Shown here: one piece after another, positions 35,951-49,171 of the stretch
How positions within the stretch are numbered: the first letter of the stretch is position 1
How the letters are laid out: each line of letters opens with the position of its first letter
DNA from: Marsupella aquatica
Lineage: Eukaryota; Marchantiophyta
Assembly: GCA_973895155.1 (NCBI GenBank)
Contig: OZ316893.1
Coordinates: 26,412,001-26,476,000, forward strand
DNA length: 64,000 nt
Direction of reading: 5' to 3'
Program-made: the position numbers and the translations under genes
Notes under the pieces: generated by a model
Databases searched by the model: none
Told to the model about the DNA's origin: nothing
What the model saw: the letters and a program-made list of their open reading frames with translations, nothing else

Positions 35951-36099
35951 CCAAAATATACACTTAGTTAACCCCCGGGTCTTCCCGCTTGCCTGCACTC
36001 TTTCACTGCTCACCCTCAGGGGTTAAGCCAGACCATAATCATGAGTTTCCCCTGAGACATGGGTTTTGGCATGTTGGGAGGGTGATTTGTGAGTTTCAC

Positions 36100-37200
36100 C
36101 TTGCCTTTTCTCCCAGAGCAAACCAAAAATATTAAAACTGAATGTGACCTTGATGTTAACTCATCTTGAAAGTTGACTAGCACCCTAAAGTAGCCTGGAC
36201 ATAATTGAATTACAAAAACTCTAAGAAACTACAATCAATTGTATGAAATAAGCCTGCAATCTAAAGCAAAGCCTCTACACATGACTCCTGGGTACAGTCA
36301 CGATTAGGATGGACTTGTAAACTAGCACAATGATACTCTGAGCAAGCTCAGGCATTAGGAATAGAGTAATGTCTTGGTTGGAAGGCATTGTGAGATATAA
36401 TGCCCCCCCAAAACAAAGGGGGTAGCCCAAGTTTAGAGAGACTTTATTCCCACAATTCCTATGATTAGGAATTAACATAAGTTAAAACTTAACTATATTT
36501 TTAGGAAAACAAACAAAACTAAACTTGAAATGGATAGAAAATGTTAAAGGGCCATGCAACAATTAGGAAATACATATCCATGCAATATATTCAATTTTGG
36601 ATTTAAGATCTATTTCGTAGTACAATATTTTATTTTATTGTGTATGATAAATATTTTTCTCTCTTTCACATTTTCCAAAATTTATGTTACATCCCATACT
36701 CATAGGTATCATGAAAAATCAATATATATATCAAACTGCCAGAAAGGCAGGGGTGCTAAACCAGGAGACAGGATCCCACAGGCCAAAAACCCAATCAAGG
36801 GAAAACCAGAAAAAGGCCAGAAGGCCAAAAAGCCAAAAATCAATGCCTTGTAATAGTCGAAGAGAAAAACCACAAAATGCTTTTATGACTGTAGTCACAA
36901 GAGCCTCCAAGCACAAAAAGCTACAAAGCCACTATGACTGTACAGAGTCAAGTACAAAAGTTTCTATGTATGTTGTGGTTGGCCATGTGACCGCACGGAA
37001 TTATTGCAGGAAGACAAGTTATCAGTGTGTAACCCTTTCTACTACATGCTACCATTTCCATAACCTTGTGCCCAAAAAGTTTTACCCAATAATACTTTTT
37101 TGGACAGGTATTAAGTATGATTATGACTGTTTGGGTCGAGATTCTAGTCTAAAACCTGTTCCCACAAAGCTCAGAAAATCTTCTCGGCTGCCACCCTTCA
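36100..37200. other. Intergenic sequence, nothing identified
   Basis: AT-rich, with a lysine-rich 179-codon open frame (36684-37223, +) that arises from an A-rich stretch with repeated CCAGAAAAAGGCCAGAAGG-like words. I do not consider it a gene. Confidence 0.4.
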
Positions 37201-37325
37201 GCATTTCCTCACTTTCTGGTTGAGCATGTCTTCATTTTCTGGTTTAGCATGTCCTCATTTTCTGGGCATTTCCTCAGTTCCTGGTTCCTCACTTTCTGGG
37301 CATTTCCTCACTTCCTGGTTCAGCG
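37201..37325. repeat. Short tandem repeats of a TTTCTGG-containing word
   Basis: Variants of CCTCA(C/T)TTTCTGG, GGCATTTCCTCA and CTGGTTNAGCATGTC recur five or six times with a period of roughly 20-30 bp. Confidence 0.65.
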
Positions 37326-37429
37326 TTTGCTCCCCGGTTTGAACTGACAGACACATCATTTGTTGGCTCCAAAACGGGTCAAATGTTCCATATTTGCCTA
37401 TATTCCCCAGCAGGTCCCAAATTTTCCTA

Positions 37430-37580
37430 ACCCCTCCCAGCCCGGTCCCGGACTCCCCCAGATTAGCGAGCCGGCCCCCCGGTTTGGGGTCGGGGTGGGG
37501 CCGGGTTGCGGTGGGGTGTGGGCGGGCCGGGGCTGGGTTTGGGCGGGGTGTGGGCCGGTGGGGCCAGGGCAGGGACAACC
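37430..37580. repeat. C-rich then G-rich tract with G-quadruplex potential
   Basis: From 37485 to about 37578 the plus strand carries more than eight runs of three or more G separated by one to six bases (GGGGTCGGGGTGGGG at its start). The 50 bases before it are C-rich, ending CCGGCCCCCCGG. It lies 2.5 kb upstream of the Aurora ATG, probably outside the transcript. Confidence 0.8.
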
Positions 37581-37699
37581 GGGTCTGACACGTGTTGGAT
37601 GTTGGAATCCAGACCCCTCATTTGTCAGACACGTCCAAACCGGGATTTCTTCACTTTCTGACCGGGATTTCTTCACTTCTGGTCACAGGCTAGTAACCC

Positions 37700-40091
37700 A
37701 ACCCTAGTAACCCAACCCAGACCAAACACTCATTACCCTTTACTTCAGAACTACTCGGTAAAATAATTATAGCGCCTAAGTTTTCCGATGCTGGAGAGAC
37801 GTTTCGGGGAAGAAGGGCGGGGTTTGGGGTGGGTTGAAATTCAAAATTCGTCCTTCGCATCGACCGCGGACGACAGTGCAGTGTCGTGCTTTCACGTTCT
37901 GCTCCTTTTCTTCTGTACAGCTCCGACCGCTGAGGAGGTTTGTGATCTGCACACCTTCAGCTTGTGCCGGACAACAGTGTTGTGATCGCGATTTTCGTGC
38001 TGCGGTAATCCGCACAGCTTCGACCGCCGCGAGGTGAGTTCTGTGAGCTTCGATGCAATTCTAGACATCGTTGAACCGAGTTGGGAGTCGATTGCTTCGA
38101 TACAATTCTAAACAACATTGAACCGAGTTGGGAGTCGATTGCTTCGATACAATTCTAACAACATTGAACCGAGTTGGGAGTCGATTGCGTCTAGACGAGC
38201 GGCGAGAACAATTGATGGAAAAGCTTACCGACGTAAGAAAGGAGCAATTCTCTAGTCGAGACTGTCCAAGTTGAATGAAACCCATCACGTGGGACTTTAC
38301 TCTCGACTACCTTCGATCATAGGTCGAATGAGGACCAGAGAAGGCTAAATACGGTTCAGGTTGCTTGCATTTCCTATGGTGCTGATGATTCTTTTGGTGC
38401 GAGATCGAGTTTGCAGTAGTAGGAATCAGGGGATGATCATTGTCGAAAATCTGGCTGGGCTGGTGGCCATGAGACTGATGTACGCTAAAAACCAGAAATG
38501 GTAATGGTGCGTTTCTGGTACACTGACAGCAACGACTTTGAATGCAGTGGGAGGTAGATGGGTTGGACGAAAACCATCACCAGACTGAAGTGAATGCAGC
38601 GGGAGAAATTGTCTGGATACGCAAGGTACTAGGGCAACTATCTGTCGACGAGATGTGAGTAACTCTATATCTCTTCTCTCCTCAGTTGCCTGGATTCTGT
38701 TCATTCATTTTCCATCCTTTTGTTCGCATCTGAACGTTGCCTCTCAACTCTGTGAGCCGCTGAGTGATTATCATCATTGCGAGAGCAGAGCAGAGGACAG
38801 AGACAGTGAGAGAGTTGTAGGTGCGAGAGAGAAGTAAGGCTAAGTGAGTTCCCGGGAGAGCCCCAGTGATTGAAGGACAGGGGAGACAACCTTCAGGATG
38901 CACTGGCCTCATTGATTCTGATTGCCCATATCCTGTTCATTCTGGAGCTCTCGTTCTTGCTACAGGTTTTTCAATATTCCCCTTTCACAATAGTGAACTT
39001 CATCCTTATAGTTTCATTCTCATAAACTCGTTCTTTGTCATTAGAAAGCTTCAAATCGTTCTGGCTCACTTCTATCGTTCAGTTGGAATCTCTCGCAATT
39101 GACTATCATTCGTAGCTGTTGCAGGTTCGTTCTGAATAATTTATTGTTTCGTTCTCCAGGGTGTTTTGTTGTGTTCTCGACTCTTTTCGATTTCCAATGA
39201 ACTCTTCTCAATTTGAAGTTTTTTTTTCTCAATTCTGAATCGACTCTTTTCAGTTTGATTTTACGTTTCCCGTAGTCGCTCTTCACTACTGCTGCCTTTC
39301 TGACCTGAGCATTGGCACTATTTGGTGTATTCATGGGATTTCTGCCTGAAACATGGACTACCTGAATCTGGACGAAGACTGAAATGATTTTCTTCAGACA
39401 GTTGAAGATCGATCCAAACTTTTACGTTCTTACCAGACTCTAGTGGCTTCCACCCCAGATTGGATCCACAAAGACGGCCTCGGTCTGACTTTCTTTACAC
39501 TTCGAAATCTACATACAAGGAGCGATGCATTGGAACAGAACTAAATCAAATTTGCGGAAGTGGTATGAAGAAATGTAAATGACTTTCCTTGAGTAGACTT
39601 GTGAATTGGATTACACTCCTTCAGTGATTGACATCCTATCCTTCGACAAGGTGATCCACAAGTCAGACGCTTCGGTAATTCCATTTGGTCGACGTGGGAC
39701 TTCGAATGAAGGCGGAAGTCGGTCAATAGGAGGGCTAATGCTGCTGCTCAAGGAACTCATTCTAGTTAAATCGACATCAAGGATCTCATAGGACAGTCAA
39801 AGTCAATAAGGAAGTCTATTCGGGAAGATAATGGAGCAATGTCAATTTATAATTAGGCAATTTACCTCAATTGAACGAGATCAGCTGCAAACGCTGGGCT
39901 TTAATCTGCACAGCTTCTACAGCTACGAGGTTGAGTTTTGCGATAGGTACTGCTCCCGCAAATCGTGCTGGATTTTGATGCGTCTGCAAACCCTTCTCGA
40001 ATCTGACGAGTTTTTATCGGCATTGTGTAAAATGAAGCCACGGCAGGAGGAAGGAAGTAGAGACCGGGATCGAGATCGGCACGGCTGAACA
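37700..40091 (+). promoter_or_regulatory. Upstream flank and probable leader of the Aurora gene
   Basis: No open frame here matches a known protein. A tandem repeat lies at 38050-38190. An in-frame TGA at 40086-40088 closes the frame just ahead of the Aurora ATG, so translation does not start further upstream in the same exon. I cannot identify the transcription start or a clear mitosis-specific element. Confidence 0.4.
38050..38190. repeat. ~54-bp tandem repeat, about three copies
   Basis: Units contain GCTTCGAT(A/G)CAATTCTA, then CA.C(A/G)TTGAACCGAGT and TGGGAGTCGATTGC. The second and third units are nearly identical apart from a one-base indel, and the first has several substitutions. Confidence 0.85.
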
Positions 40092-42547
40092 ATGGTTGAA
40101 GCTCCTGATGAAATCACGGTATGTGCGTGTTTTTTTTGTGGCTGGCTGTTTCTTTCACGTACTGTACTTTCTCTTGTTTCGGATCTCTTAGTTTCGATCC
40201 AAATAGAAAGGACAGGTTGTAATAGGTGCAGGGTGTGTGGGCTCGGTTGCTTGTAGTTTGAAGTGTATTGCTCATCTTTGTGACGACATTCTGTTCCCGC
40301 GTTTGATTTTTTCTCTCGTACCCACCTGCCCAGATCCGCCAAGGGGCGGCTGAAGCGATGGACAAGAGATGGTGTATAGATGATTTTGACATTGGCAAAC
40401 CGTTGGGGCGCGGCAAATTTGGAAATGTGTATTTGGCGCGAGAGAAGAGAGTAAGTCTATCTTTAACTTGATCGCAGGTGTAGAGAGCATTCTGTTTACA
40501 ATCGTCTTGCCTAATTTGGCTTCTCACTAACAGTCACGCGAGTGGGCCTGTTTTCAATCTACAGAGCAAGTATGTTGTAGCACTGAAGGTGCTATACAAG
40601 AACCAGCTGGAGCAGTCGCAGGTTGAACATCAGCTTCGCCGCGAAGTTGAAATACAGAGTCATCTGCGGCATCCAAACATCCTCCGTCTCTATGGTTACT
40701 TCTATGACTCGGTAAGTTGCTAATACCTCGCGTTCTTTCTCCAGCCTAGCCAACAGATGAGAGATGAAGAGAGACTGAATATAGTGCTGAACGTGCCCAG
40801 GCACGCGTTTATCTTATTCTCGAGTATGCTGCCAAAGGAGAACTGTATAAGGAGCTTCAACGGTGCAAAGTCTTCAGCGAGAAGCGGGCCGCAATGGTAA
40901 GATTTTTACGTTTTATCGAATCATTTCCAAGTCCCAAGCACGTGGACCCTTGGGTAAAGGGTCAATTTACAAAAAGGATCAAACGAAGTACAAAGGAGTG
41001 AAAAGCAAAATAGGTCCAGAGAGGACAAACACCAAACTCAAACGAAGGCACATGCAAACCCCAAAAACCTAGACTGAGGACAAAAAAGGGTAAAGATCTA
41101 CCACTGCAACAGTGAACTAGCTAATGGATGTTCTTTACTTGAGATTAATGTGTGAAGTGTGTTTTGCTCTGGGTATCACGAGTGAGATTCTCATTGTGTT
41201 TATAAAAATACCAGTACACTAAATTGTGCTTACTTGTTTGGAACCAGTATATAGCCTCTTTGGCTCAGGCATTAACATATTGCCACGAGAAGCATGTCAT
41301 TCATCGAGATATCAAGCCAGAGAATCTGCTGCTTGGAATCAGGGTACCAACGTCACAAGTTTTTCGAAATTATGCTTTTCGAAATTATGCGTTTCAGTGG
41401 TTTTCTACTTGAAAGTACTTCAACCTTTGTTGACAGATCTTTCCTATAGCTTCCGGTAGATCTGTAACATTTGATGGTTTTCTCTTCTGAAACCACTGCA
41501 ACTTGGAGTTAAGCTGAGCTTTGGTGGAGCCGCTGGTATGTAACGCCTGCAAATTTGCAAAATTCCCCGAGGGATTCAATTACGTTTGCAATCAAGGCTG
41601 ACTACTCTTAGCGTTTTAGGCTTTCTTGAATGCACGCTTTTAACGTCGCCTGACAAATATGAGGTTATGATGGCAGGGAGAGTTGAAGATAGCAGATTTC
41701 GGCTGGTCTGTACACACATGCAACAGAAGAAAAACCCTTTGCGGGACACTTGATTATCTGCCTCCTGAGATGGGTACGTTTGCTGGTCGCAATAGTAGAA
41801 CGACTGGATTGAATGTGTCCAGGTGTAGGCCTGAGCTTTACTCAAAAGCTTAGCAATGACCGAAGTGTAAGGGCAATCCGGGCTCGAAGTGGGAGGAGAT
41901 AATTTTGTTCCCTGACGTGTTGCAGTGGAAGGGAAAGAGCATGATACTGGTGTCGACGTTTGGAGTCTTGGCATTCTCTGCTTTGAATTTTTATACGGGT
42001 TTCCGCCATTTGAAGCCGCCAAACACGCGGACACATACGAACGGTATTTCCTAGCTTTATGTTTTGTTTGTACTTTGCCTTTCGTGAAAATGGCTGGCGG
42101 AATTCTGACTTCTGCTTTTTCCCCGGTGTACAATGGATGCCTAGACGACTGGAACGTTCTTTCTCATGGCTTCTACGTCGTGTATTTCTAATTGCAGCAT
42201 TTGCAAAGTTGACCTCAAGTTTCCGCAAAAACCGATCGTGTCGGCTTCTGCGAAGGACCTCATTTGCAAGGTTTGTCTTCTATTTTAGGTTCTGTGCTGG
42301 TCTCGCTGAAGAAAGGGCGCCAAATTCAATCTGGCCATCGGATGTCTTGTGGAAATCCCGTCAGCTGGGACTGGATTCTTGTATTGTTATTAGAAACTTC
42401 GGTTGTACGGAAAAATATCTAACCTCTGGCTGTTCTGTGGCTTGTTTGAGACAGCTGTTGGTGAAGAATTCTTCTCGTCGATTACCCCTAAGTCAGGTTT
42501 TGTGCCATCCTTGGATTCTCACCAACGTTGGTATTAATGTAGCATAA
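40092..42547 (+). CDS. AUR1: Aurora kinase, plant alpha type
   Basis: Serine/threonine kinase of mitotic spindles and division-plane orientation. Nine coding exons: 40092-40118, 40334-40450, 40565-40711, 40801-40896, 41248-41343, 41677-41773, 41926-42043, 42198-42270, 42455-42547. They sum to 864 nt, 287 aa plus stop, with all phases fitting. The N-terminus is very short (kinase domain from about residue 26), as in plant Auroras. Motifs: glycine loop GRGKFG (34-39), ALK lysine (K56), catalytic HRD (148-150) in [16 protein letters not shown] in ADFGWSVHT (D168), and activation loop [16 protein letters not shown] with T181 as the expected phosphosite. The C-lobe has [17 protein letters not shown] and ends [17 protein letters not shown] (not LAPEM) and [10 protein letters not shown] favour the alpha group (AtAUR1/2) over AUR3. 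The start is fixed by an in-frame TGA six bases upstream. Confidence 0.98.
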
Positions 42548-45500
42548 GCAGGGTTAACTGAACCGTACCATAAGTGGCCCGTCTCCTCCATAGCAATACA
42601 GATGTCCAACTTACGTCGAGGATGCATATTATTTTGATCCAGATTTCTAGAGCCTTATAAGACGATTAGTAACAGAGTCCCATTATGTTCACTCTACCTT
42701 AATGGGCCAGCAAGTTTTGACATACGTGGAAAGTGCCTGCTTAATGTATTCTACGTTGTTCTTCACTATCCAGGAGTGTTCCTCATTTGAAGAATAACTC
42801 GCGTGCAGCCCTGACCTCTGCACACTTGTCAAAATCTCTTGCATTTGTGTCCTGATGACAATAGCAACCTCTCTTCTCAGTCAACTTGCTACAGCCGGAA
42901 CTGGCATAACATTTTTTGAAGTGTTTGAAGAAAAGAAGGAGAAGACGAGTGTGACAAACAGCTACGTTCTAATCTGTAGAGGGTAATAAGACAGTCTGCT
43001 GCAGGGTCGTCCCTTGGTCTCCTATCGTGCGTTATCTTGCTTTTTCTTTTCCGATTCAATTCCCAGTTGAACAGCTGAGCTCGGGCATAGATGGTTGTAG
43101 AGGTTACGAATGCGTGGGCTCCATTGAAACTCCAGCGACTGGTGCACTACAACGAGATCTTCTGCACCTCCAGGAGATTTATCAGACCCGTGAGTGATAC
43201 CAGTTACTTTGAGATCGTCTCCGCCAGATGGCTATTAATGTCTAGTCCGTTAATGACAAGTTCAATTCGTAGATGCACCCTCAAGACAATTCCAAGTCAA
43301 AAACGTCAAACACGCTTATCAGTCGAAAACGGATTAGGCATTTGCCACGATTTGTCAGAGTCAGTTTTCTCGTCAGCCGCTGAGAATGGCTCATGGAATT
43401 AACCAGAAGATGAAGTTCCTGTATTCAACAGACTTCCTGTGCACCGCCGGAAGTACGGATGAGCCCCCGGGAGGATCCCGCGATTTTCTAGGGAGTCGGG
43501 CACCCCCAATTCTTCGTCACCACCATCTGAATGTTCTCATCTGCCTTGCGAGGCCAAAAGACATCCATCGTCAGTGCGTCTACCGGGTGTGAAAGTTGTT
43601 GATGGGCCAGGAGCTGGGTTTTGACGTGGATTCGCAGATCCAGAGTCCGGGTACTCAGCTCAACCTGTTCGAGCTCACACTGATTCATGGGATTGGCTAC
43701 CAACAACAGAAGCTCCAGTTCTTCAAGGAGTTGCTGAAAAAATTGTGGGATCAGCAAGGATTGCCCGTGAAATCGTAAGTTATGCATGAGTGGAGCCCCA
43801 CTGAAGGTTGAGATCTGGCAGAGTCCATCAGAGACCAGACGGATGAAGACGCACAGATACCCGGGTTAACAGGATGGAGCGGCGCACAATAAATGTGCAC
43901 GTGTAAGGAGACCCAGGTGCCCCATCGGACTCATGGCCTCAGCCATGTTCAGCACTCTTTTCTATCACAAATCAAGCTCACTCGCAAAAAACCCCGTGCA
44001 AGTATGTCAAGCTGTAAGCAAAGAAGAAACTCGATCAGGAAGAGCATTTTAAGATAAATCTACGAAATTCCGAATTCCATTCATGGCAGGTATGCCCTTC
44101 CTGCTCTTTCCTGCTTTCTCCTCTTAGCCCGTCCATGGATCAGAGGTTCCTCGTTCTCTTCATCACTTTCACACGTTACCCAATGTGCTCAAGCCAGGAT
44201 GATGAGAGGCTCCTTACAAGTTTGTTTCTTAAGCAACTCATCAACCCTCTTGTACTTTTTCGTAGTTGGGGAGTCTCCACTGGTCCTTAAGGCCTCCTTC
44301 CCAGCTGGCTTGTAAGGTTCCTACCTTTACCCTCTTCCATTGTACACTTCTGCTTTCCTTTTGAGAGGTATCATTCAAACCTAATAAACTTCCACTTTCC
44401 GTGTATTCCACCAGGGGAGAGACATTTTCCCTCAAATGAGTGTCGCCGAGATTTTCTCAATAGTTGTGGTCGGTACTAGACAATCTTTCTTCAATCCTTC
44501 TGAACTGGACAGAAGTAGTTGTCAAGGCTTTTCATCTGGACTGGAGGCTCCTGACTACATTTCTTAGGGGTCTCCCCAATAGTACCCATCTTCCTTTTCT
44601 GTCCTTTAACAGTCAATGAGCTTCGTCGTTGTCACCAGATTGATCGTTCACATCCCTACTATCAGCGAAAACCGTACTGCCCACTCGTTTGCTCAATTGC
44701 TCAATTTCGTCGTCAATGCCTTTCTTCGCTGTTATTCTCATTGCAAATTGCTATACTTGCTGTTTCAACAGCAGATCATCACTCTCGTTAGAATCAAAGT
44801 TGCTTCCTATTTCTTCAAACAACATTTTAGTTTACGACTGAGATTACGAGCAAAAGTTTACGAATTAGGCCACGAAGCATTCCTCACCTCCTTGCTTCAA
44901 ATGCGTACTGTCTCACTCTAGGTGCGCGTTCCTACACTCAACCTCAAAATTCCAACTCGCTCACTTTTTCCAATTCCTTCCCTCATGCGCCTAACTCTTT
45001 CTCTCTCCGGCTGCAAATTCCTCCACTCACTTGCTCCTTCAACTTTTTCCTCTCTGGCTCTCGTGCCTTATGGGACCACCCCCAGCCAATTATGCTACCA
45101 CCCCGCCATTGAGAGTAATAAAGCAAAACTTTAGGCTCTGGGAAGAAGAATTTAAAATTGGTACCTATTTGTACACGAGGCCCAGTCGCTGACTGCCAAA
45201 CATAATTCTATTCTACTTCATTTGCATACCTGACAATCGTGCACAAAATCTAGGGATCGCCACCTATGATTAGGTGTTTTCTTGTGCTTATCTACTTAAC
45301 CAGTCTGCTTCTCTCTGTTCTCCTACATGCCTCCGCATGTTCTTTTATCTTTGGATGTTCACGGGTGCTAGAAAAAGTTGGATCAAGTGCCACTCTATTT
45401 GAGAGTATTGACGACACAACAACAGACATTCACTAGTGAACTATCTGGATACAACTTTTGAAGCTCATTGAGAAGCTTACTCATTGATCTATAGATGTAA

Positions 45501-48500
45501 GGACCTTCTCCACCTTGTCTGCCATTGGTGTTCAATTGGCATGGGTTCCTTTGGCCTGCTATCGAAACAAATACAGAGAGAATCCTCTGACACATAGCAA
45601 GCGAAAGTTCTAGCTTTGTGGTTCTCTACTCACTTTTCTTTGAGCATATCTAGATGACAGATGTTATAGTATTATTGGTCCACATGACACTGTGTTCTTG
45701 CCAAAGTGAGATGCACATGTTAGATGTTGTGCCTCTATGTGAAATCTATGCCAAGTTAATGCCCTCCAGCATCTCAGGCAAACTGTATGCTGCTCATCCC
45801 AGTCCCCAATGAGTGCTTGCTGCTCTGGCCCAATCAACTATGATTTGTGTTCTGGCATTGACACCCTTCACTTTTTGCCACTCCTGCTCCGTGACAGGAG
45901 CTTTAACCATGCTATCACCTGCAATGTGAGAGGTGAGCTTAATAAGAATACCTGAACTTGATAAGGGCAAACTTGAACTTTACAGATTCACTGAAAGGGT
46001 AACAATTGCTACTCATACTGCATGAGTTTGCCATACAATATGAAATCAACGGAATATTCTCTTAGCTAGGCCAAGTATCAGGCTTGGATCGGTCAGCTTG
46101 AACTGAGGTAAGTTTTAGCCACATTGTTCTTCTACCAGCTCTGGTTGGTGTCTAGCAAGGTACTTAATTTATTATACACGAGCCTCTACCCTTGCCTCTC
46201 CCTTGTACTTTACTATCTATTAGTAGATGCAAATTGAATATAGAAAAAACCTCCAATTTGGTAGTTTCAAAAAGTTGTGAGACCCTTAACACCACATCAT
46301 TCATAAATTGGTTTCCCACTAATTAAAATTGCAAAGGAAGGATGTTCATTGCAAGAAAATGACAGGTATTTCAGGGTTGGGGTTTGAGGGTTTTCTAATG
46401 CCCAAACAGTGCTAGAAGACAGTGCTAGAAGATAGAGTCTATGTTGCTAGTTCAAGCCATTTGGATGGGAGTAAATGGTCGACACTAGTGGTTTTAGGAA
46501 GACACTGTGTACATTGTGTTCTCACCATACTTGCATTTTTTCCAGCAAGAGACTATTTTGCTTGCCCAAGCCATTTAGGTGGGGGTAAATGGCCGACACT
46601 GGTGGCAGGTCTCGATGGTGGCAGGTCCGTGTGCTGTGCACCTCGTGAAAATCGGCATAAAGTTGTTAACATTGATCGTGGACAAAAGACACAATGGAAG
46701 GATATAAAAACATGCTGAAATCCATTCATAAAGTGAAGACATTCATGTTAATGTATTCACATAAATACAGGCGGCGCAAATGTGCAAACGCCTGCTGTTC
46801 AGTTGGGCATGGTAACATTGTTGTTTGATCTTTGCATGGTCATTGTGATTTTTGTCTGGTCACTGCATAGTTTGTGGTTTGAATGGATGCAGTGCAATGT
46901 CACCCAGTTGGGTCTTTGTAAGGCTGAAAACTCACTTTATAAGAACCTACACAAGAACAAACGTATAGGATTTTGATTTTATACCTGAGATCGAGACTAA
47001 GACTGTAAAGCAGCCTAGAGTACTATTGCCCGTCCTACACGTTTGATGAGTCAGACTCTTTTTGTTACTTCTGCTGATGATTTTGAGCCCACCTATGTGT
47101 TACCTAATTCCCACTTTGCTGGGATGGTGACTTCACTTATTGAGACATGTATCCCTCTTGCATTGCCTCTAACTCCAGTGATGTTTGGCCGACAGTTTTC
47201 ACCTTTGAACATACCTATGATACGGTCCCTTCTTCTTGTGGTATTTTTGGCTTCCCTTGATAAGTTATGCATTGCAAAGATTGAGACCATTGGCTTTTGG
47301 AGTTGAGGTTACTGTTGTAAAAGGGTCATTGCACCTTTCCCTCTTCCAGCCCTTGACGTTCCGTGGTCTTCAAATTATTATGTGTGGATTAGACCGAATG
47401 GTATGCCCATTTGGAAGACTAGTGAAGCCACACTTGATACAACATCGTGAGGATCTTCCCGGAGGATCTTTTCTGCAAGCAGTATTTGAAGGGCGCAGGA
47501 GCCAATGAGAAGTTGGCGATTGGTTGATTAGTTCGGCTTCCTCTGCTTGATGTTGGCCCAACTCCTATGTAATATGAATTTTACCTCCTATTTTTGAGAT
47601 TTCTTACTTGGTGTATAGACTACTCTTAGTCAAAGTTGTCAAAACCATTATCTACATAGTTTTATGTTTAGTTTTAGGAGATGAAAACTAAGGCATGTAT
47701 TTTCATTCTCCTTAGCTAGTGTATCATTTTTATGTGAGTTCAATCTCATTTGAGATAGAGTGAATAGTTATTTGCAACTTATCACCTTGGAGTATGTCCC
47801 TTGTACATGTAATAAAATTTGCAAGAAAGATCCTTGTATGCCTTGAAATTTGGCTTCTTGTACTAAGAAGTCTACCTCTCATTCTTATTGACAACTAGAT
47901 TGACAATTCATGTTGCAATTGTCAAGACAAGTAAAACACATAAAAATACAGAGTGAAGTTTGTATAGGAAGATTAGGTGGTTAATTTCTATATTTTACAT
48001 GTTTGCGTGTATTGACAAAAGAGGAATTTATGTGTTAAGAATTAGCGACATTTTCATTTCACGAATTTGAAGTACCATTGTGGTATGCTGACTGTATATG
48101 AATTTTTCTTTGGAATTACGCATCACTGAAGAATAAAACATGTTTTCAATATTTTAATGTTACATTACCATATTCACAATACAAACTCTTCTTGTATTTT
48201 GTGAGCATAGATACTTCTCAAATAAAATTTCTAATAAAAACCTATATAGAGCAGTTATGACAAGGGTTTTTTTTTACTTGTCAACTTTTTAAATAATATC
48301 ATCGCTATTTCCCAAGACATGGCAAACTTAAAGATCACTAAAACCATATCGATCTCTAAAATCTCCAAGCATCCTATTATATAACAAATGTCATTTTTAT
48401 TTTTTTATTTATAAATTATTAATGTTTTGTTTAAATTACACTTGTTTATTTCTAAATCACTCAATATCACTTAAATCTTCATATAATTTCATTCATATTC

Positions 48501-48910
48501 ATTTATGGAATGAACACAAAGTGAAAAAATAAGTGTAACTTGGATTCAAAATCACTTTTAACAAAATATTTTATTAAAAATATTTTATTATTATTTTAAT
48601 CTAATTCTTGCAGAACACTTTAGATGATCCATGGAACTTAAAGCCCGGATGGACCTTGTCCATGAAGCCCTCATGGATAAACCAAACATGCATGGACTTG
48701 ACTAAACATAGAAATATGCTTACATATTGATTTTTACACTATTGTCCAAAAAATACACTGTAAGCAACTAAATCATCACTTTTGTCCCAATATTTAGTAG
48801 CTCAATAACTCATGAACTTAGGAAAAAATTCCCACCGAGGAGGTAAGGGGGTCAAATCTAAAGCCCAAATAAGCTTAATTTTTCATAAATTAATTATAAT
48901 TTTCTACCTA
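42548..48910. other. Intergenic region without a recognised gene
   Basis: The sequence after 42547 should be the Aurora 3' untranslated region. Open frames at 43386-43592 and 43596-43778 (+) are described separately. The sequence turns strongly AT-rich from about 47.6 to 48.9 kb, up to the copia insertion. A diverged direct duplication lies at about 46435-46490 and 46560-46615 (CAAGCCATTTGGATGGGAG and CAAGCCATTTAGGTGGGGG, each followed by TAAATGG.CGACACT.GTGG). Confidence 0.45.
43596..43778 (+). other. Unrecognised exon-like open frame
   Basis: An open frame ending in QFFKELLKKLWDQQGLPVKS and running directly into a good splice donor (AAATC/GTAAGT at about 43772-43780). The peptide FFKELLKKLWDQQGLPVK faintly resembles the first helix of an ARID domain, but the DNA-binding part does not follow in any frame I could see. 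It may be an exon of an unidentified gene, a gene relic, or chance. Confidence 0.2.
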
Positions 48911-49171
48911 TTTTCTGTTGAGCATAGACGACACTCGCAATGGTAAGCACATGACACATCCAACGCACAAGTAGTCGATACAAGAGATAAGTGGTTCACC
49001 TCCTCGAGGCTACGTCCACGGGAACACACAAGAGAGCTTTACTGAACTCTAACCCCGTCGGCCATACCAAGTCTCCACAATGTAAGCTCTCCTCATCTCT
49101 CAAGTGGCTCCATAACAATGAGCCTAAGTTCCACTTATCCAAGCAAACACCGCTTGGCATATAGTGTGCAT

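Noticed and set aside
36684-37223. 179-codon plus-strand frame
   Set aside because: Lysine-rich product of an A-rich low-complexity stretch; no motif, no upstream gene structure.
3525-42547. Functional cluster of cytoskeleton/division genes (cofactor B, RhoGAP, Aurora)
   Set aside because: The genes are tens of kilobases apart, on different strands, with their own promoters and introns. Shared theme is most likely coincidence.
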